Shown piece by piece: positions 45,828 through 57,400 of a stretch of 64,000 bases of DNA. The stretch's first letter is position 1. Each line of letters begins with the position of its first letter. The DNA comes from Geobacter sp. DSM 9736 (GTDB lineage Bacteria; Desulfobacterota; Desulfuromonadia; Geobacterales; Geobacteraceae), in the NCBI RefSeq assembly GCF_900187405.1, contig NZ_LT896716.1, positions 3,658,753 to 3,722,752 on the forward strand, given 5' to 3'. The notes beneath the pieces are model-generated. The model was given only the letters and a program-made list of their open reading frames with translations, was not told the origin of the DNA and searched no databases. The position numbers and the translations under genes were made by a program.

Positions 45828-45863
45828 AAAAAAGCCCCTTTTCATGATGAAAAGGGGCTTTGG
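45828..45863 (-). terminator. Riboswitch-controlled attenuator terminator of metX
   Basis: Read on the minus strand it is AAAGCCCCTTTTCATCATG, then AAAAGGGGCTTT and a T run: a 12-bp stem with a short loop and T tail. It lies between the SAM-I aptamer and the metX start, so it is the expression platform. Confidence 0.92.
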
Positions 45864-45882
45864 GGCAGGATGGGCAGTTCAG

Positions 45883-45995
45883 CGCCTTTCTCATCTTTGC
45901 CTTTCGGCAGGATTTAGCACCTGGCGTCCGCTGGCGGACCGGTTGCTGTGGCTTCGCAGGGCCTATCCCTCCACCACTCTTTATAAGAAAGCGAG
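45883..45995 (-). promoter_or_regulatory. SAM-I (S-box) riboswitch aptamer upstream of metX
   Basis: On the minus strand the conserved S-box landmarks occur in order: CTTATAAAGAG, GGTGGAGGGA, GGCCC, GAAGCC, CAGCAACC, GGTGCTAAATCCTGCC, GAAAGGCAAAGATGAG. A closing P1 helix forms between CGCTTTCT and AGAAAGGCG. S-adenosylmethionine binding should favour the following terminator and turn metX off. The core is nearly textbook; the P1 ends are approximate. Confidence 0.95.
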
Positions 45996-46068
45996 TATTC
46001 AATTGTGCGGGAAGAATAACGAAAGGGCGGCGCCTTTGTCAACGGAAAACCAGCGGCACCTGCTTCCT

Positions 46069-46953
46069 CTATTTTTTCTCCTTTCGTCCGAGAGCATGGA
46101 GCATGGCGTGCCCCATCCTTGTCGGACTCTGCGACACCGTGACTCCACATTCCTGTAAAGTTCTTATCTTGTCTTCAGCTTTTCCCTTGCCGCCCGTGAT
46201 GATCGCCCCCGCATGCCCCATTCTTTTGCCCGGAGGGGCGGTAACTCCTGCGATGAAAGCACCGACCGGCTTTTTCATGTTTTCCCGGATCCATTCAGCA
46301 GCTTCTTCTTCTGCCCCGCCGCCGATCTCTCCGATCATGAAAACACCCTCGGTTTCTTCATCCTCATTGAAGTGCTTCAATACGTCGATGAACTTCAATC
46401 CGATGATGGGATCACCTCCGATGCCGACGCAGGTAGACTGGCCTAGACCCACTTCGGTCAACTGCTTTACCGCCTCATAGGTGAGCGTTCCGCTGCGGGA
46501 CACGACGCCGATTTTACCCGGCTTGTGAATGTATCCCGGCATGATGCCTACCTTGCACTGCCCGGGAGTGATGACACCTGGGCAGTTGGGGCCGATCAGC
46601 TTCATCTTTTTCCCGTCAAGTATTCGCCGGGCCTGTACCATGTCGCGCACCGGAATCCCCTCGGTGATGCACACAGCGAGGTCTATTCCTGCATCTGCCG
46701 CTTCCAGTATGGCGTCTGCGGCAGCAGGGGGCGGAACGAAAATCATGGAGACCGTCGCTTGCGTGTAATGCACGGCTTCCTCGACGGTATCGAACACCGG
46801 AATCCCCTCGATGTGTACGCCACCCCTGCCCGGGGTTACCCCGGCGACTATCTTGGTGCCGTAATCGCGGCACTGCTGGGTGTGGAAGAGGCCGCTGCGG
46901 CCGGTTATGCCCTGCACGAGAACCTTTGATTCACTGTTCAATAATATCGCCAT
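46069..46953 (-). CDS. sucD: Succinyl-CoA ligase (ADP/GDP-forming), alpha subunit
   Basis: 294 residues, usual length. Landmarks: CoA-binding Rossmann start ([17 protein letters not shown]), [19 protein letters not shown], the [19 protein letters not shown] segment, [10 protein letters not shown], and the phospho-histidine loop [20 protein letters not shown]. It catalyses succinyl-CoA to succinate with nucleotide triphosphate formation in the TCA cycle, together with the beta subunit encoded just upstream (28-base gap). Confidence 0.96.
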   Translation of the reverse strand: MAILLNSESKVLVQGITGRSGLFHTQQCRDYGTKIVAGVTPGRGGVHIEGIPVFDTVEEAVHYTQATVSMIFVPPPAAADAILEAADAGIDLAVCITEGIPVRDMVQARRILDGKKMKLIGPNCPGVITPGQCKVGIMPGYIHKPGKIGVVSRSGTLTYEAVKQLTEVGLGQSTCVGIGGDPIIGLKFIDVLKHFNEDEETEGVFMIGEIGGGAEEEAAEWIRENMKKPVGAFIAGVTAPPGKRMGHAGAIITGGKGKAEDKIRTLQECGVTVSQSPTRMGHAMLHALGRKEKK

Positions 46954-46981
46954 TGCATTCTCTCCTGTCTGATGGTGCGTT

Positions 46982-48160
46982 TCAGGCTTCCTCGTGCTTG
47001 TCGTGATTGAGCATTGCTACTATTCTGGCAGCGCCATCCCCCAGGTTTTCCCCCACCTGTACATTCAGCCCTGATTCAAGAAGCAGTTTCTTTCCTTCTT
47101 CCACCTGCGAACCGTCCATCCGTACCACTATCGGAAGTGTGCAGTGAACCTCCGAGGCGGCTTCGATGATCCCCTGTGCTATGATGTCGCAGCGCATGAT
47201 GCCGCCGAAGATGTTGACGAATACTCCTTTGACGTCGGCGTCCTGAAGGATGATCTTGAAGGCTTCCGCTACCTTCTCCCGCGTTGCTCCACCCCCTACA
47301 TCCAGGAAATTCGCCGGTTCGGCACCGAATTCCTTGAGGACGTCCAGAGTTGCCATGGCGAGGCCCGCTCCGTTGACCATGCATCCTACGTTGCCCTGGA
47401 GCTTTATGTAGGAGAGGTCATACTTGCTCGCATTGATCTCCAGCGTATCGAGCTGGGAATAATCGAGCATGTCCGGGTATTCCCGGTGCCGGAACATCGC
47501 GTTGTCGTCGAAGTTGATCTTGGCGTCCATTGCCATCAGCCAGCCCGCCTTGGTGATAACCAGAGGGTTTATCTCTACGAGGAAGCAGTCCTTCTCCAGG
47601 GCGCAGCGGTACAGGTTGAGGATGAGCTCCACGCAGTCCTCGCAGATGCTTCCCTTGAGACCTAGAGCGATGGCGATTTTCCTTGCCTGATAGGGGCGCA
47701 GTCCCGTATAGGGGTCGATGGTAAGAACATGTATCTTGTCCGGCGAGCGTCTAGCCACCTCTTCTATTTCCACCCCTCCTTCCGCCGAAGCGATGAGGCA
47801 GTAGCGGGATGTCTCTCTGTCAAGGGTTATGGAGAGGTAGAACTCGCGTGCAATCTCCACCGCCTCTTCCACTAGGATCCGTCGTACCCGCAGCCCTTCC
47901 GGCCCTGTCTGCGGCGTTACCAGCCTGCGGCCGAACAGTTCCTTGCCGAGTTCCTGGGCCTGCTCGGGGTGATGGACCAGCTTTACACCTCCTCCTTTTC
48001 CCCTTCCCCCCGCATAAATCTGTGCCTTGACGACGCACCGTCCCCCCATCTCCTTAGCCGTCCTCTCGACCTGGTCGGAGGTGAGGGCTACGCGACCGCG
48101 GGGGACCGGTATGCCGTAGGAGCTGAGAATTTCCTTCGCTTGGTATTCATGGATATTCAT
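46982..48160 (-). CDS. sucC: Succinyl-CoA ligase, beta subunit
   Basis: 392 residues. It has an ATP-grasp fold with [52 protein letters not shown] and, at the C-terminal ligase part, [29 protein letters not shown] and [13 protein letters not shown]. It is the first gene of the sucC-sucD pair. The ribosome site is ACGGAG. A leader of about 170 AT-rich bases upstream may hold the promoter. Confidence 0.96.
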   Translation of the reverse strand: MNIHEYQAKEILSSYGIPVPRGRVALTSDQVERTAKEMGGRCVVKAQIYAGGRGKGGGVKLVHHPEQAQELGKELFGRRLVTPQTGPEGLRVRRILVEEAVEIAREFYLSITLDRETSRYCLIASAEGGVEIEEVARRSPDKIHVLTIDPYTGLRPYQARKIAIALGLKGSICEDCVELILNLYRCALEKDCFLVEINPLVITKAGWLMAMDAKINFDDNAMFRHREYPDMLDYSQLDTLEINASKYDLSYIKLQGNVGCMVNGAGLAMATLDVLKEFGAEPANFLDVGGGATREKVAEAFKIILQDADVKGVFVNIFGGIMRCDIIAQGIIEAASEVHCTLPIVVRMDGSQVEEGKKLLLESGLNVQVGENLGDGAARIVAMLNHDKHEEA

Positions 48161-48447
48161 GGCTTCTCCGTTTTAGTCATAATAAATTTTTTTATCTATA
48201 TCATAATGTGATGGCGGGGCAAGAACTTTTTAACGTTTCCTCCGCCTAACAGTGTATCGCCTTCTTGTAGAAGTGCCTTTAGCTTTTGTTCATGATTATT
48301 CTTATTAGGTATCATGCCTGCGGTCATAGTCAATCGGGGTGATTAGGTAAGCAGTACCACGCCTTGAACCGCCCTTCCGAGCTGGTACAATTGACGTACA
48401 GCCGCTGTTCTGCAATGAGAGCGGCTGCAACGGGAGAGGGGGGGGCG
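48161..48447. other. Intergenic control region upstream of sucC
   Basis: About 290 bases. It is AT-rich near 48175-48210, where the minus-strand promoter of sucCD is expected. No RNA gene, repeat or clear protein is seen. Confidence 0.5.
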
Positions 48448-48612
48448 ATGGATTTCGACAACACCGACTATGAATATCTTCCTGAATGCACGGACGGCTG
48501 TGGAGCGATAACGGAATGGCTGAGGAGCAAGAAGGCGGCCCATGACGTGGCGCATGCTCATGACGCCGACCGGGGGCACCATTCGGTCGTAAGGGAGAGG
48601 ATGCGGGCGTAG
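48448..48612 (+). CDS. Possible small acidic/histidine-rich protein
   Basis: 54 residues from ATG 48448, preceded by GGGAGAGGGG. The peptide reads MDFDNTDYEYLPECTDGC to HDVAHAHDADRGHHSVV; it has two cysteines and five histidines, suggesting metal binding if real. It ends 4 bases before the stop of the convergent comM gene. Longer in-frame versions from 48364 are less likely. I could not match a family, so existence is uncertain. Confidence 0.3.
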   Translation: MDFDNTDYEYLPECTDGCGAITEWLRSKKAAHDVAHAHDADRGHHSVVRERMRA

Positions 48613-48615
48613 CGG

Positions 48616-50145
48616 TTACTCGGTTTTCCGGTCGAGACTACGATACTGGATAGCTTCCGATATGTGGTTGTCGCGGATTCGATCGCTCCCCGCCAGGTCG
48701 GCTATGGTCCGTGAAACCTTGAGGATCCTGTTATAGGAGCGCGCGGAGAGGCCGAGGCGGTCCGTGACTAGTTCGAGCAGGCGGTGTCCTGCTTCGTCGA
48801 GTTCGCAGTGCTTCTTGATGAGGCGTGGCGTCATCTGCGAGTTGCAGTGTACTTTGGTGCCCCTGAACCGCTCCTGCTGGAGAAGCCTTGACTGCTCCAC
48901 CCGCTTGCCGATGTCAATCGAGGTTTCCCCATCACGGCTGTCGGAGAGATCACGATACTTGACACCAGGAACCTCGATGTGGATGTCGATCCGGTCGAGC
49001 AGCGGCCCCGAAATCCGGGAACGGTACCGCTGCACCATGATCGGTGTGCAGGAGCACTGATGAAGGGGATCGCCGAGATAGCCGCAGGGGCAAGGGTTGA
49101 GCGCGCTGACCAGCATGAAGCGGGAGGGGTAGGTCATCGAGGTGAGGGCACGGGAGATGGTGACCCGCCCATCCTCCAGCGGTTGGCGTAGCACCTCCAG
49201 GACATGTTTCTTGAATTCCGGAAGCTCGTCGAGGAAGAGCACGCCGTTGTGGGATAGGGAGACTTCCCCGGGCCTCGGGGAGTTGCCGCCGCCGATCAGT
49301 CCGATATCGGATATGGTATGATGAGGCGAGCGGAAGGGACGGCTGGCGATAAGAGCCTTGTCTCTGTCGAGCAGTCCCATGACGCTATAGACCTTGGTCG
49401 TTTCGATTGCTTCGTCGAAGGACATTGGGGGGAGGATGGAGGGAATACGTCGGGCCAGCATGGTTTTGCCGGAGCCGGGAGGGCCGATCATCAGGATGTT
49501 GTGCCCACCGCTGGCCGCGACCTCCAGGGCGCGCTTCGCGTGCTCCTGGCCTTTCACCTCGGAAAAATCATCCCCATATTCTGCGTTCTGCCGGAATAGC
49601 GACTGAACGTCGACACGGTGCGGATTCAAATCCAGCTCGCCGTTCAGGAATTGAACCACCTCGGCCAGTTCTGTTACGCCGATGATGTCGACTCCTTCGA
49701 CTACGGCAGCTTCACCGGCGTTGTCCTTTGGAACGATGATGCCCGCGAGATTGCTGGCTCGGGCGGCGACTGCTACCGGGAGGGCACCCCGTATCGGTTT
49801 TATCCGTCCATCGAGGGAGAGTTCGCCGAGGAGCAGGTAGTTCCTCAGACGGTGGTCCTTTACGACGCCGGTTGCGGCAAGGATGCCGATGGAGATGGGG
49901 AGGTCGAAGGCGGCGCCTTCCTTTCGGATGTCTGCGGGGGCTAGATTTACCGTGATCCTTCGATTCGGAAACTCGTAGCCGGAGTTTTTCAGAGCCGATT
50001 TGACGCGGTCTTTGCTTTCCTTGACCGCGCCGTCAGGAAGACCGACCGTTGCGAACTGGGGGAGCCCCTGGGCGATGTCCACCTCCACGTCGACCAGGAT
50101 TGCATCGATGCCGAGCAGGGCGCTGCTGAGTACCTTGGCAAGCAT
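48616..50145 (-). CDS. comM: ComM/YifB-family Mg-chelatase-like AAA+ ATPase
   Basis: 509 residues when started at the second of two adjacent ATGs (first base 50145), with AGGGAA upstream; a longer form from 50169 adds 8 residues. Layout: N-terminal Lon-protease-like fold (VDVEVDIAQGLPQFATVGLPDGAVKES), AAA+ core with Walker A GPPGSGKTMLARR and Walker B NGVLFLDELPEF, a cysteine pair region (LNPCPCGYLGDPLHQCSC) and a C-terminal Mg-chelatase domain (ARSYNRILKVSRTIADLAG). Homologues remodel branched DNA during recombination and transformation. Confidence 0.93.
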   Translation of the reverse strand: MLAKVLSSALLGIDAILVDVEVDIAQGLPQFATVGLPDGAVKESKDRVKSALKNSGYEFPNRRITVNLAPADIRKEGAAFDLPISIGILAATGVVKDHRLRNYLLLGELSLDGRIKPIRGALPVAVAARASNLAGIIVPKDNAGEAAVVEGVDIIGVTELAEVVQFLNGELDLNPHRVDVQSLFRQNAEYGDDFSEVKGQEHAKRALEVAASGGHNILMIGPPGSGKTMLARRIPSILPPMSFDEAIETTKVYSVMGLLDRDKALIASRPFRSPHHTISDIGLIGGGNSPRPGEVSLSHNGVLFLDELPEFKKHVLEVLRQPLEDGRVTISRALTSMTYPSRFMLVSALNPCPCGYLGDPLHQCSCTPIMVQRYRSRISGPLLDRIDIHIEVPGVKYRDLSDSRDGETSIDIGKRVEQSRLLQQERFRGTKVHCNSQMTPRLIKKHCELDEAGHRLLELVTDRLGLSARSYNRILKVSRTIADLAGSDRIRDNHISEAIQYRSLDRKTE

Positions 50146-50224
50146 CATTTCCCTTTCATAAGGCGGCATGCACCATGGTCTTTGAAATGGCTGAAGCTGT
50201 TACCTGAGCTGAGACGGGGAAAGA

Positions 50225-51172
<948 letters not shown>

Positions 51173-51334
51173 CTAATCCTCCTGCTGATTTGTGGCTACC
51201 ATACCAGCAAGCGCCCGGGATTGCAAGGCTCCATAGCCTGAGGAGCGCGACTCGAAGCCGGCCGGGGTTGACCGGAGAGGATCGCTCTGGTAGACTCACT
51301 TCGTTTTCAGAAAATCTCATTAATTGGAGGGGTG

Positions 51335-52057
51335 ATGAAAAGACTGCTGATGGTATGTATCCTCGTTGCGGCTTTTGCCGGGCAAGCGACCGCCGGCGAC
51401 ATCAGATTTACCAGTGCGTTCACGTCCGGTGAATTCCGGGAGCTCAGCAAAGAACTCGGGGCTGCTCTTTCCTTCAAGAACAATCTCCCTCCGCATCCCC
51501 TGGGGGTCACCGGTTTCGATATAGGCGCTGAGGTTAGTGTCGCCGACATCAAGGAAGAGAGCAGTCACTGGAGCCGGACCACCGCCCCTTCGGTCATAGT
51601 GTTGCCTAAGCTGCGGGCGCGCAAAGGCCTGCCCTTCGGGATCGACATTGGCGGCATGTATTCCAATGCCGGAAACACGGATATCGAGCTATACGGCGTG
51701 GAGCTGACCAAAGCGATCATCGAGGGGGGGCCTGCCACCCCGGCCCTTGGCCTTCGGGCGGCATACACAAAACTGACAGGCTTAAGCGATCTGGACCTGC
51801 AGACGGTCGGCGTGGATGCGAGCATAGGCAAAGGGTTCCTCTTCATCACTCCTTACGTCGGCGCCGGGATGCTCTGGATCGACACCGAGGCAAAGGGGGA
51901 GTTGCAGCGGTTATCCGGGTCGCTTTCCGAGGAGATCTGGCAGCCGCGGTTTTTCGGGGGTGTAGAGATAAAGCCCCTCCCTCTGTTGCGAGTGATAGGT
52001 GAAGTCGAGTACGCCGTACGGCCGGTTTATTCGCTGAAAGCGGCCATCGGCTTCTGA
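51335..52057 (+). CDS. Predicted outer-membrane beta-barrel-like protein
   Basis: 240 residues from ATG 51335, directly preceded by GGAGGGG. Signal peptide: LLMVCILVAAFAGQATA|GDI. The mature part alternates hydrophobic and polar residues in strand-like stretches (GFDIGAEVSVADI, LPFGIDIGGMYSN, IELYGVELTKAI, FITPYVGAGMLWI, VIGEVEYAV) and ends in phenylalanine (AAIGF), as many outer-membrane barrels do. It is likely an 8-10-stranded barrel of unknown function. The gene stands alone ahead of the metal exporter. Confidence 0.68.
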   Translation: MKRLLMVCILVAAFAGQATAGDIRFTSAFTSGEFRELSKELGAALSFKNNLPPHPLGVTGFDIGAEVSVADIKEESSHWSRTTAPSVIVLPKLRARKGLPFGIDIGGMYSNAGNTDIELYGVELTKAIIEGGPATPALGLRAAYTKLTGLSDLDLQTVGVDASIGKGFLFITPYVGAGMLWIDTEAKGELQRLSGSLSEEIWQPRFFGGVEIKPLPLLRVIGEVEYAVRPVYSLKAAIGF

Positions 52058-52098
52058 AAACAGGGCCGGATGGCCGAATTCACCAAAGGTGGTACTCA

Positions 52099-53094
52099 AT
52101 GGAAGGTGAAGCACATCTCGATCAGACCATAGCAGGCCGCTTCAAGTACGCTATAGTGCTTACCGCTCTCACCCTTGTGGCGGAGGTGGTGGGGGGAATC
52201 TGGACCAACTCCCTTGCTCTCCTCTCCGATGCGGCCCATGTGTTTCTGGACATCTTCGCCCTGGTCCTCTCCCTGGTGGCCATCAAGCTCGCTGCTTTCC
52301 CCGCCACCGACACGCGCACCTTCGGCTGGCATCGGGCGGAGGTTTTCGCCTCGTTCATAAACGGGATCACCGTGTTTCTCATGGCACTCGGGATCTTCTA
52401 CGAAGGGTGGCATCGGTTGTTCGATCCCCAGGAGGTGAAGAGCCTGCCGATGTTCATCATTGCCGTGATCGGCCTCGTAATGAACCTCTTTGCAGCATCT
52501 GCCCTTCACCAGCATTCACATGACGATCTAAACGTCCGAAGCGCGTTCCTGCATGTGGTCGGGGATGCTGCGGCATCGGTGGGTGTGATCGCCGGCGGCC
52601 TTGTGATGTATTTCACCGACTGGTTCGTGGTGGACGCTGTAATTTCCATATGCATCGCCTTCGTTATCTTCTGGGGGGCGTGGCGCGTCCTTCGGGAGGC
52701 TTCACACATATTGCTTGAAGGTGTGCCGCGGGGGTTGAGCGTGCCGGAAGTTGTCGAGGCGATACATGCAGTGCCGGGGGTGAATCACGTCCACAACCTC
52801 AACATCTGGACAATCTGCTCCCATATCCTCGCGCTCTCGGCGCATGTGGACATATTGCCGGAATACAAGGAGGAGCGGCAGGCCGAGGTGTTGCGCGCAA
52901 TAGAGGAAATGCTTATGCAGCGGTACCATATCTCGCATACGACGCTCCAGGCCGAGTGCACCATGTGCATCGAGGCTCCCCCCGTAATCAAGGAACTGCG
53001 CCACCGGCCCCGCGTGAGGGATCAGCACGGCCATCATCATGACGATGGCGGCCATGCTCATGGGCCTGGCTGCGCCCACGGCCATCACCACTGA
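52099..53094 (+). CDS. Cation diffusion facilitator (Zn/Co/Cd exporter, CzcD/ZitB-like)
   Basis: 331 residues with six transmembrane helices and the paired metal sites SDAAHVFLD (helix 2) and HVVGDAAAS (helix 5). A cytoplasmic C-terminal domain (VPEVVEAIHAVPGVNHVHNLNIWTI) binds regulatory metal, and a histidine-rich tail (HGHHHDDGGHAHGPGCAHGHHH, as separated clusters) probably collects zinc. It exports divalent metals by proton exchange. Start ATG 52099 follows AAGGTGG. It lies 14 bases before ilvA and is probably co-transcribed with it. Confidence 0.92.
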   Translation: MEGEAHLDQTIAGRFKYAIVLTALTLVAEVVGGIWTNSLALLSDAAHVFLDIFALVLSLVAIKLAAFPATDTRTFGWHRAEVFASFINGITVFLMALGIFYEGWHRLFDPQEVKSLPMFIIAVIGLVMNLFAASALHQHSHDDLNVRSAFLHVVGDAAASVGVIAGGLVMYFTDWFVVDAVISICIAFVIFWGAWRVLREASHILLEGVPRGLSVPEVVEAIHAVPGVNHVHNLNIWTICSHILALSAHVDILPEYKEERQAEVLRAIEEMLMQRYHISHTTLQAECTMCIEAPPVIKELRHRPRVRDQHGHHHDDGGHAHGPGCAHGHHH

Positions 53095-53108
53095 ATTGCG
53101 GTCTATTC

Positions 53109-54335
53109 ATGACACATACCGACAAACTGCTCGATTACTCTCTCGTCGCTGAAGCTGCGGACCGGCTTAAAAAGCGCATCCGCCGCACAGAACTCATTCA
53201 TTCCCACCCCTTCAGCGAAAGATGCGGCCTTCCCGTCTATTTTAAATGCGAAAACCTGCAGCGCACGGGCTCCTTCAAGATACGCGGAGCACTGAACTTC
53301 ATGACTGCGCAGCCGCGGGAAAAGCTCGAACGTGGCGTAATTACTGCCTCGGCGGGCAATCACGCCCAAGGGGTCGCTTTCTCTGCCGATCTTCTAGGGG
53401 TGAAGGCGGTCGTCTACATGCCGGAAACCACCCCCCCGCAGAAGGTATTCTCCACCCGGGATTACGGGGCGGAGGTGGTTCTTACCGGCCGGAATTTTGA
53501 TGAGGCCTTTGCGGCGGCCCGCAAAGCCGAACAGGAAAGAGGGGCACTTTTTGTCCATCCTTTCGACGATCCTCTCGTAATGGCGGGGCAGGGGACGATA
53601 GGCCTGGAAATACTCCATGACCTTCATGATGTTGCCAATATTCTGGTTCCCATCGGAGGAGGAGGCCTCATTGCCGGGATCGCACGGGCTGTCAAGGAGA
53701 TGCGTCCGGGTGTGCGTATAATAGGGGTCGAGGCGCAGGCGGCTCCCTCCATGCACTTCTCCCTTCTCCAGGGGAGGATCATGGAGACGCCGCTGGCGGT
53801 AAGCCTTGCCGACGGCATTGCTGTCAAACGTGTGGGAAAAAACACCTTCCCGGTCGTGCAGGAGTTGGTGGACGAAGTGGTGCTGGTAGAGGAGGAGGCG
53901 ATTGCCCAGGCCATCGTAGCCCTACTCGAGAAGACGAAGTTGCTCGTCGAAGGGGCGGGAGCAGTGACGCTGGCTGCGCTCCTGTCGGGCGCGGCGTCGG
54001 GCCTGTCAGGCAAGACGGTTTGTCTGCTGTCGGGGGGGAATATCGATGTAAAGACTATATCTGTAGTCGTGGAAAGGGGGCTCCTGGCCGCAGGACGCTA
54101 CCTGAAGCTTCGGGTGCAGCTTGACGATGTTCCCGGCTCTCTTGCCAAGCTCGCGACTGAAATTGCCGCTGCAAAGGCAAATATCTCCATCATAACCCAT
54201 GACCGCCGCTCGAAGTCGCTCCCCATCGGGAAGACTGAGGTACTGGTGGAACTTGAAACACGTGGTTATGAACATATCCAGGAAGTGATCGGCTATCTTG
54301 AGCGGGTTGGTTACGAGATTGAGGTGTTGAAGTGA
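53109..54335 (+). CDS. ilvA: Threonine ammonia-lyase with one C-terminal ACT domain
   Basis: 408 residues. PLP-binding lysine in RTGSFKIRGALNFM, substrate loop ASAGNHAQGVAF, and a phosphate-binding glycine loop (PIGGGGLIAGIARA). Residues about 325-408 form a single ACT domain (LRVQLDDVPGSLAKLATEIAAAKANISIITHDR), the medium-length type rather than the 514-residue E. coli IlvA with two regulatory domains. It makes 2-oxobutanoate for isoleucine synthesis or threonine breakdown. The ribosome site is weak, consistent with coupling to the exporter gene upstream. Confidence 0.93.
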   Translation: MTHTDKLLDYSLVAEAADRLKKRIRRTELIHSHPFSERCGLPVYFKCENLQRTGSFKIRGALNFMTAQPREKLERGVITASAGNHAQGVAFSADLLGVKAVVYMPETTPPQKVFSTRDYGAEVVLTGRNFDEAFAAARKAEQERGALFVHPFDDPLVMAGQGTIGLEILHDLHDVANILVPIGGGGLIAGIARAVKEMRPGVRIIGVEAQAAPSMHFSLLQGRIMETPLAVSLADGIAVKRVGKNTFPVVQELVDEVVLVEEEAIAQAIVALLEKTKLLVEGAGAVTLAALLSGAASGLSGKTVCLLSGGNIDVKTISVVVERGLLAAGRYLKLRVQLDDVPGSLAKLATEIAAAKANISIITHDRRSKSLPIGKTEVLVELETRGYEHIQEVIGYLERVGYEIEVLK

Positions 54336-54364
54336 CTACTTGCTCTCCTTCAATGGTTTGATAG

Positions 54365-54400
54365 AAAAAACGCCCTGCATCACTTGCAGGGCGTTTTTTT
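54365..54400. terminator. Bidirectional intrinsic terminator
   Basis: AAAAAACGCCCTGCA pairs perfectly with TGCAGGGCGTTTTTT around a 6-base loop. A-tract and T-tract flanks make it work in both directions, between convergent ilvA and the HYR-repeat gene. Confidence 0.95.
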
Positions 54401-54431
54401 CTTCTGGCCATCTGTTAAAGAATAAGGAATC

Positions 54432-57400
54432 CTACTTGGTAATTGCAAGCCATGTGGCTTTTACCGTTCCACCATCCAGCATGACCTGAATCTGGTACGT
54501 TCCCCTCTCCAACAGACTCGTGTTGAGGTTATAGATATAGATTCCATCGGAAATACGGAAGTAGTTGCCAGTATCAGCTCCGCTTGTGGAAGTTACCTCG
54601 ATTGGGTCTCCGACCGGCTCGCTGCCGGCATACTTCTGCAGAAGGAACTTTGCTGTTGCAGAAGTCACGGGATTGCCGCCTGCGTCGGTAAGCTGAAATT
54701 TGACCGGTACGGTGGAGCCGGCTTTAAAAGGTTTGCCCAGATTTACCGGCGGCAAAAACCCTGCGAAGACGTAGTCCACCCAGATCGTTGCCGAGGCTGA
54801 AGTGCTGTTGCCGAAATCATCGGTCGAGGTGAACGTGACTATTTTCGGCCCCACTGCAGTCAAATCGGGAACGGTGTAGGTGACTGTCGTGTCGGAATCG
54901 ACATTGTCAGTTGCGGACGCTGCCCCCAGAAACGCCTGGACTACAGGCGCACTGACCGGTGTATTCAATGGTACCCAGATCGCCGCGGGAACATTCAGTA
55001 CAGGAGGAGTGGTGTCCTGAACCTTGATGCTAAAGCTTCCCGTTGCGCTGTTCCCACTGCCATCACTCGCCTTGCAGGTAACTGTAGTTGTTCCGATCGC
55101 GAAGACACTGCCTGATGCCGGTGTGCAGGTAACATGAGGATTTTCTGTTACCAGATCCCGTGCAGTGACGTTGAAAGCCACAATGGCGCCGCTAGCGGAT
55201 GTTGCTTCTACTACTCGACCGTCAAGACCTGCAAGTACCGGAGGTGTGGTGTCTGTTACGGATACGGTTTGAGTTGCGGTTCCCCTGTTTCCCGCCGCGT
55301 CAGTGGCGGTCCAAAGGACGGTGGTCGTGCCGATGGGGAATTCTCCCGGAGCGTTGCTGGTGAGGGACGTAACACCTACGGCATCAGCGGCAGTTGCCGT
55401 GCCAATGGCGACAGTGGTTTGCGGACCTGTTGCTTCAACGTTCAGATTCGTAGGCGGGATAACGACTGGTGCAGTACTGTCTGTCACAGTCACGGTCTGA
55501 GTCGCAGTTCCCCTGTTCCCCGCCGCGTCAGTGGCGGTCCAAAGGACGGTGGTCGTGCCGATGGGGAATTCTGCCGGAGCGTTGCTGGTGAGGGACGTAA
55601 CCCCTACGGCATCAGCGGCAGTCGCCGAGCCAATATCGACAGTGGTCTGCGGCCCTGTTGCTTCAACGTTCACATTCGTCGGCGGAATAACGACTGGCGC
55701 AGTACTGTCTGTCACAGTCACGGTCTGAGTCGCAGTTCCCTCGTTTCCTGCCGCGTCTGTGGCGGTCCAGATGATGGTTGTAGTCCCTAGGGGGAAAGTC
55801 GAGGGAGCGTTGTTGGTAAGAGACACAACGCCGACGGCATCGGCTGCGGTTGCCGTGCCGATTGCAACTGCGGTCTGCGGATCTGCTGCCTCGACAGTCA
55901 CATTGGCCGGGGGTGTGACTGCCGGAGCGGTGGTGTCCACGACGGTAACGCTGCTCGTCACCGAGGTGGAGCCGCCCGCGAAGTCGAACGCTGTCGCTGT
56001 GACAACGGTCGTGCCCATCGGGTAGACCGAGAGCGATGGAGTCACCACCATCCTGTCGAGTCCGCAGACATCGGTTGCCGTGACAGGGAGGCTGTAGGGC
56101 GCACCAGTCGGCCCTGTTGCTTCGATTGTCACGGCCGGATCAGCGATAACAGTCGGGGAGACGGTGTCTGAGATCGAAACCGTGACAGAGGCGGTGTCTG
56201 TTGCTTTGCCGTCGCTTACGGTAAGGGTTATTGCATGTATTCCTCTGGCCAACATAGTCAATACGGGGCTACCGGTTGCTGTTCCGAAAGGTCCACTCCA
56301 GCTGTAAGAAAGGGTGTCGCCGTCGGGGTCTAACGATCCTGATCCGTCAAGGGTTACCGCAGTCAGAGGGCCGCTGCACTCGTATGTCTGGGACACTCCC
56401 GGATTAGCTTGTGGGGGGGCGTTGCGGTAGCTCGTTCCCGAAACAGCAATTGTTGTTGTTCGCCCAAGTGCGTCGGTTGCCACCGCCTTGACGACGACCG
56501 TCGCCCCTTCCGGAAGATCGGTAACGCCGAACGCGGAGGTGAAGGGAGCGCTCGAGTCTTCGCCGAGGAAGAGAGAGCCGCCCGCTGATTCGCGGAAGAA
56601 ACTCACACGCGCGGGCGCATGGTTCGGATCAACGGATATTTCCACGGGAATTCCTGTTCCTGAAAAGACCCCCGCCGGAAGCGGCTTAAGGAAGGAGACG
56701 GGGGGGCCGAGGTTGTCGACGGCCCCGGTGCTGGTCTTTTCTACGGTTCTTCCGTCGGCGAAGGTGGCGACGACCTTGAGGGTGATGGTGCCATTGGCAA
56801 ACTGGGTTGAGTCAAATGATGATTCGAATACTCCTCCGGCATTCGGCGTGTCATCGCTGCCGACTTCTACTCCATTGACGTAGAAACCCATTTTCGTAGT
56901 CTGTGCGATGCGGTCGGTCGTGGCCTGAAATAGGACGGAAGATCCGGAAACGGTTCCCGTAGGCTGGAGAATGGTGACTGCTGCGAGATTCCCGAGAGCC
57001 CGATCGAGATCTGACCGGTCGAGGATATAGGCATAGGTGACCGACTTCGACTGCCCAGGAGCGAGGTCGCCAAGGTCGAAGGCCAGGACGATTGCCTGAT
57101 CGTATACGACCGGCGCCGACGGCGTCGGCTGCGCCGGGTTGTCGAGGATACGGTCGATGTCGCGGTTTGAGAACCCTTGCGTGGCGACAACGGCCCGAGG
57201 ATCGATGGCGCCGAGGCCGAGGGTAAAGCCGTACCGCAGCCCCTGTGCGAGGACGAGCGCACTGCTCGTGTTACCGTCAGGGCGGGCAGGGAGGCCGGAT
57301 TTGCCCGGAACACCGCTGCGCGGTGGCTGAGCCTCGACCCAGTTGCGCGTCGTAAAGTCCCCGTAGGGAAGTTCCACTTCCTGGTCCGGATCCACGTTTC

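Noticed and set aside
44740-46158. Plus-strand open frame of 472 residues across metX and its leader
   Set aside because: Antisense to metX and runs straight through the SAM-I riboswitch and terminator; not protein-like.
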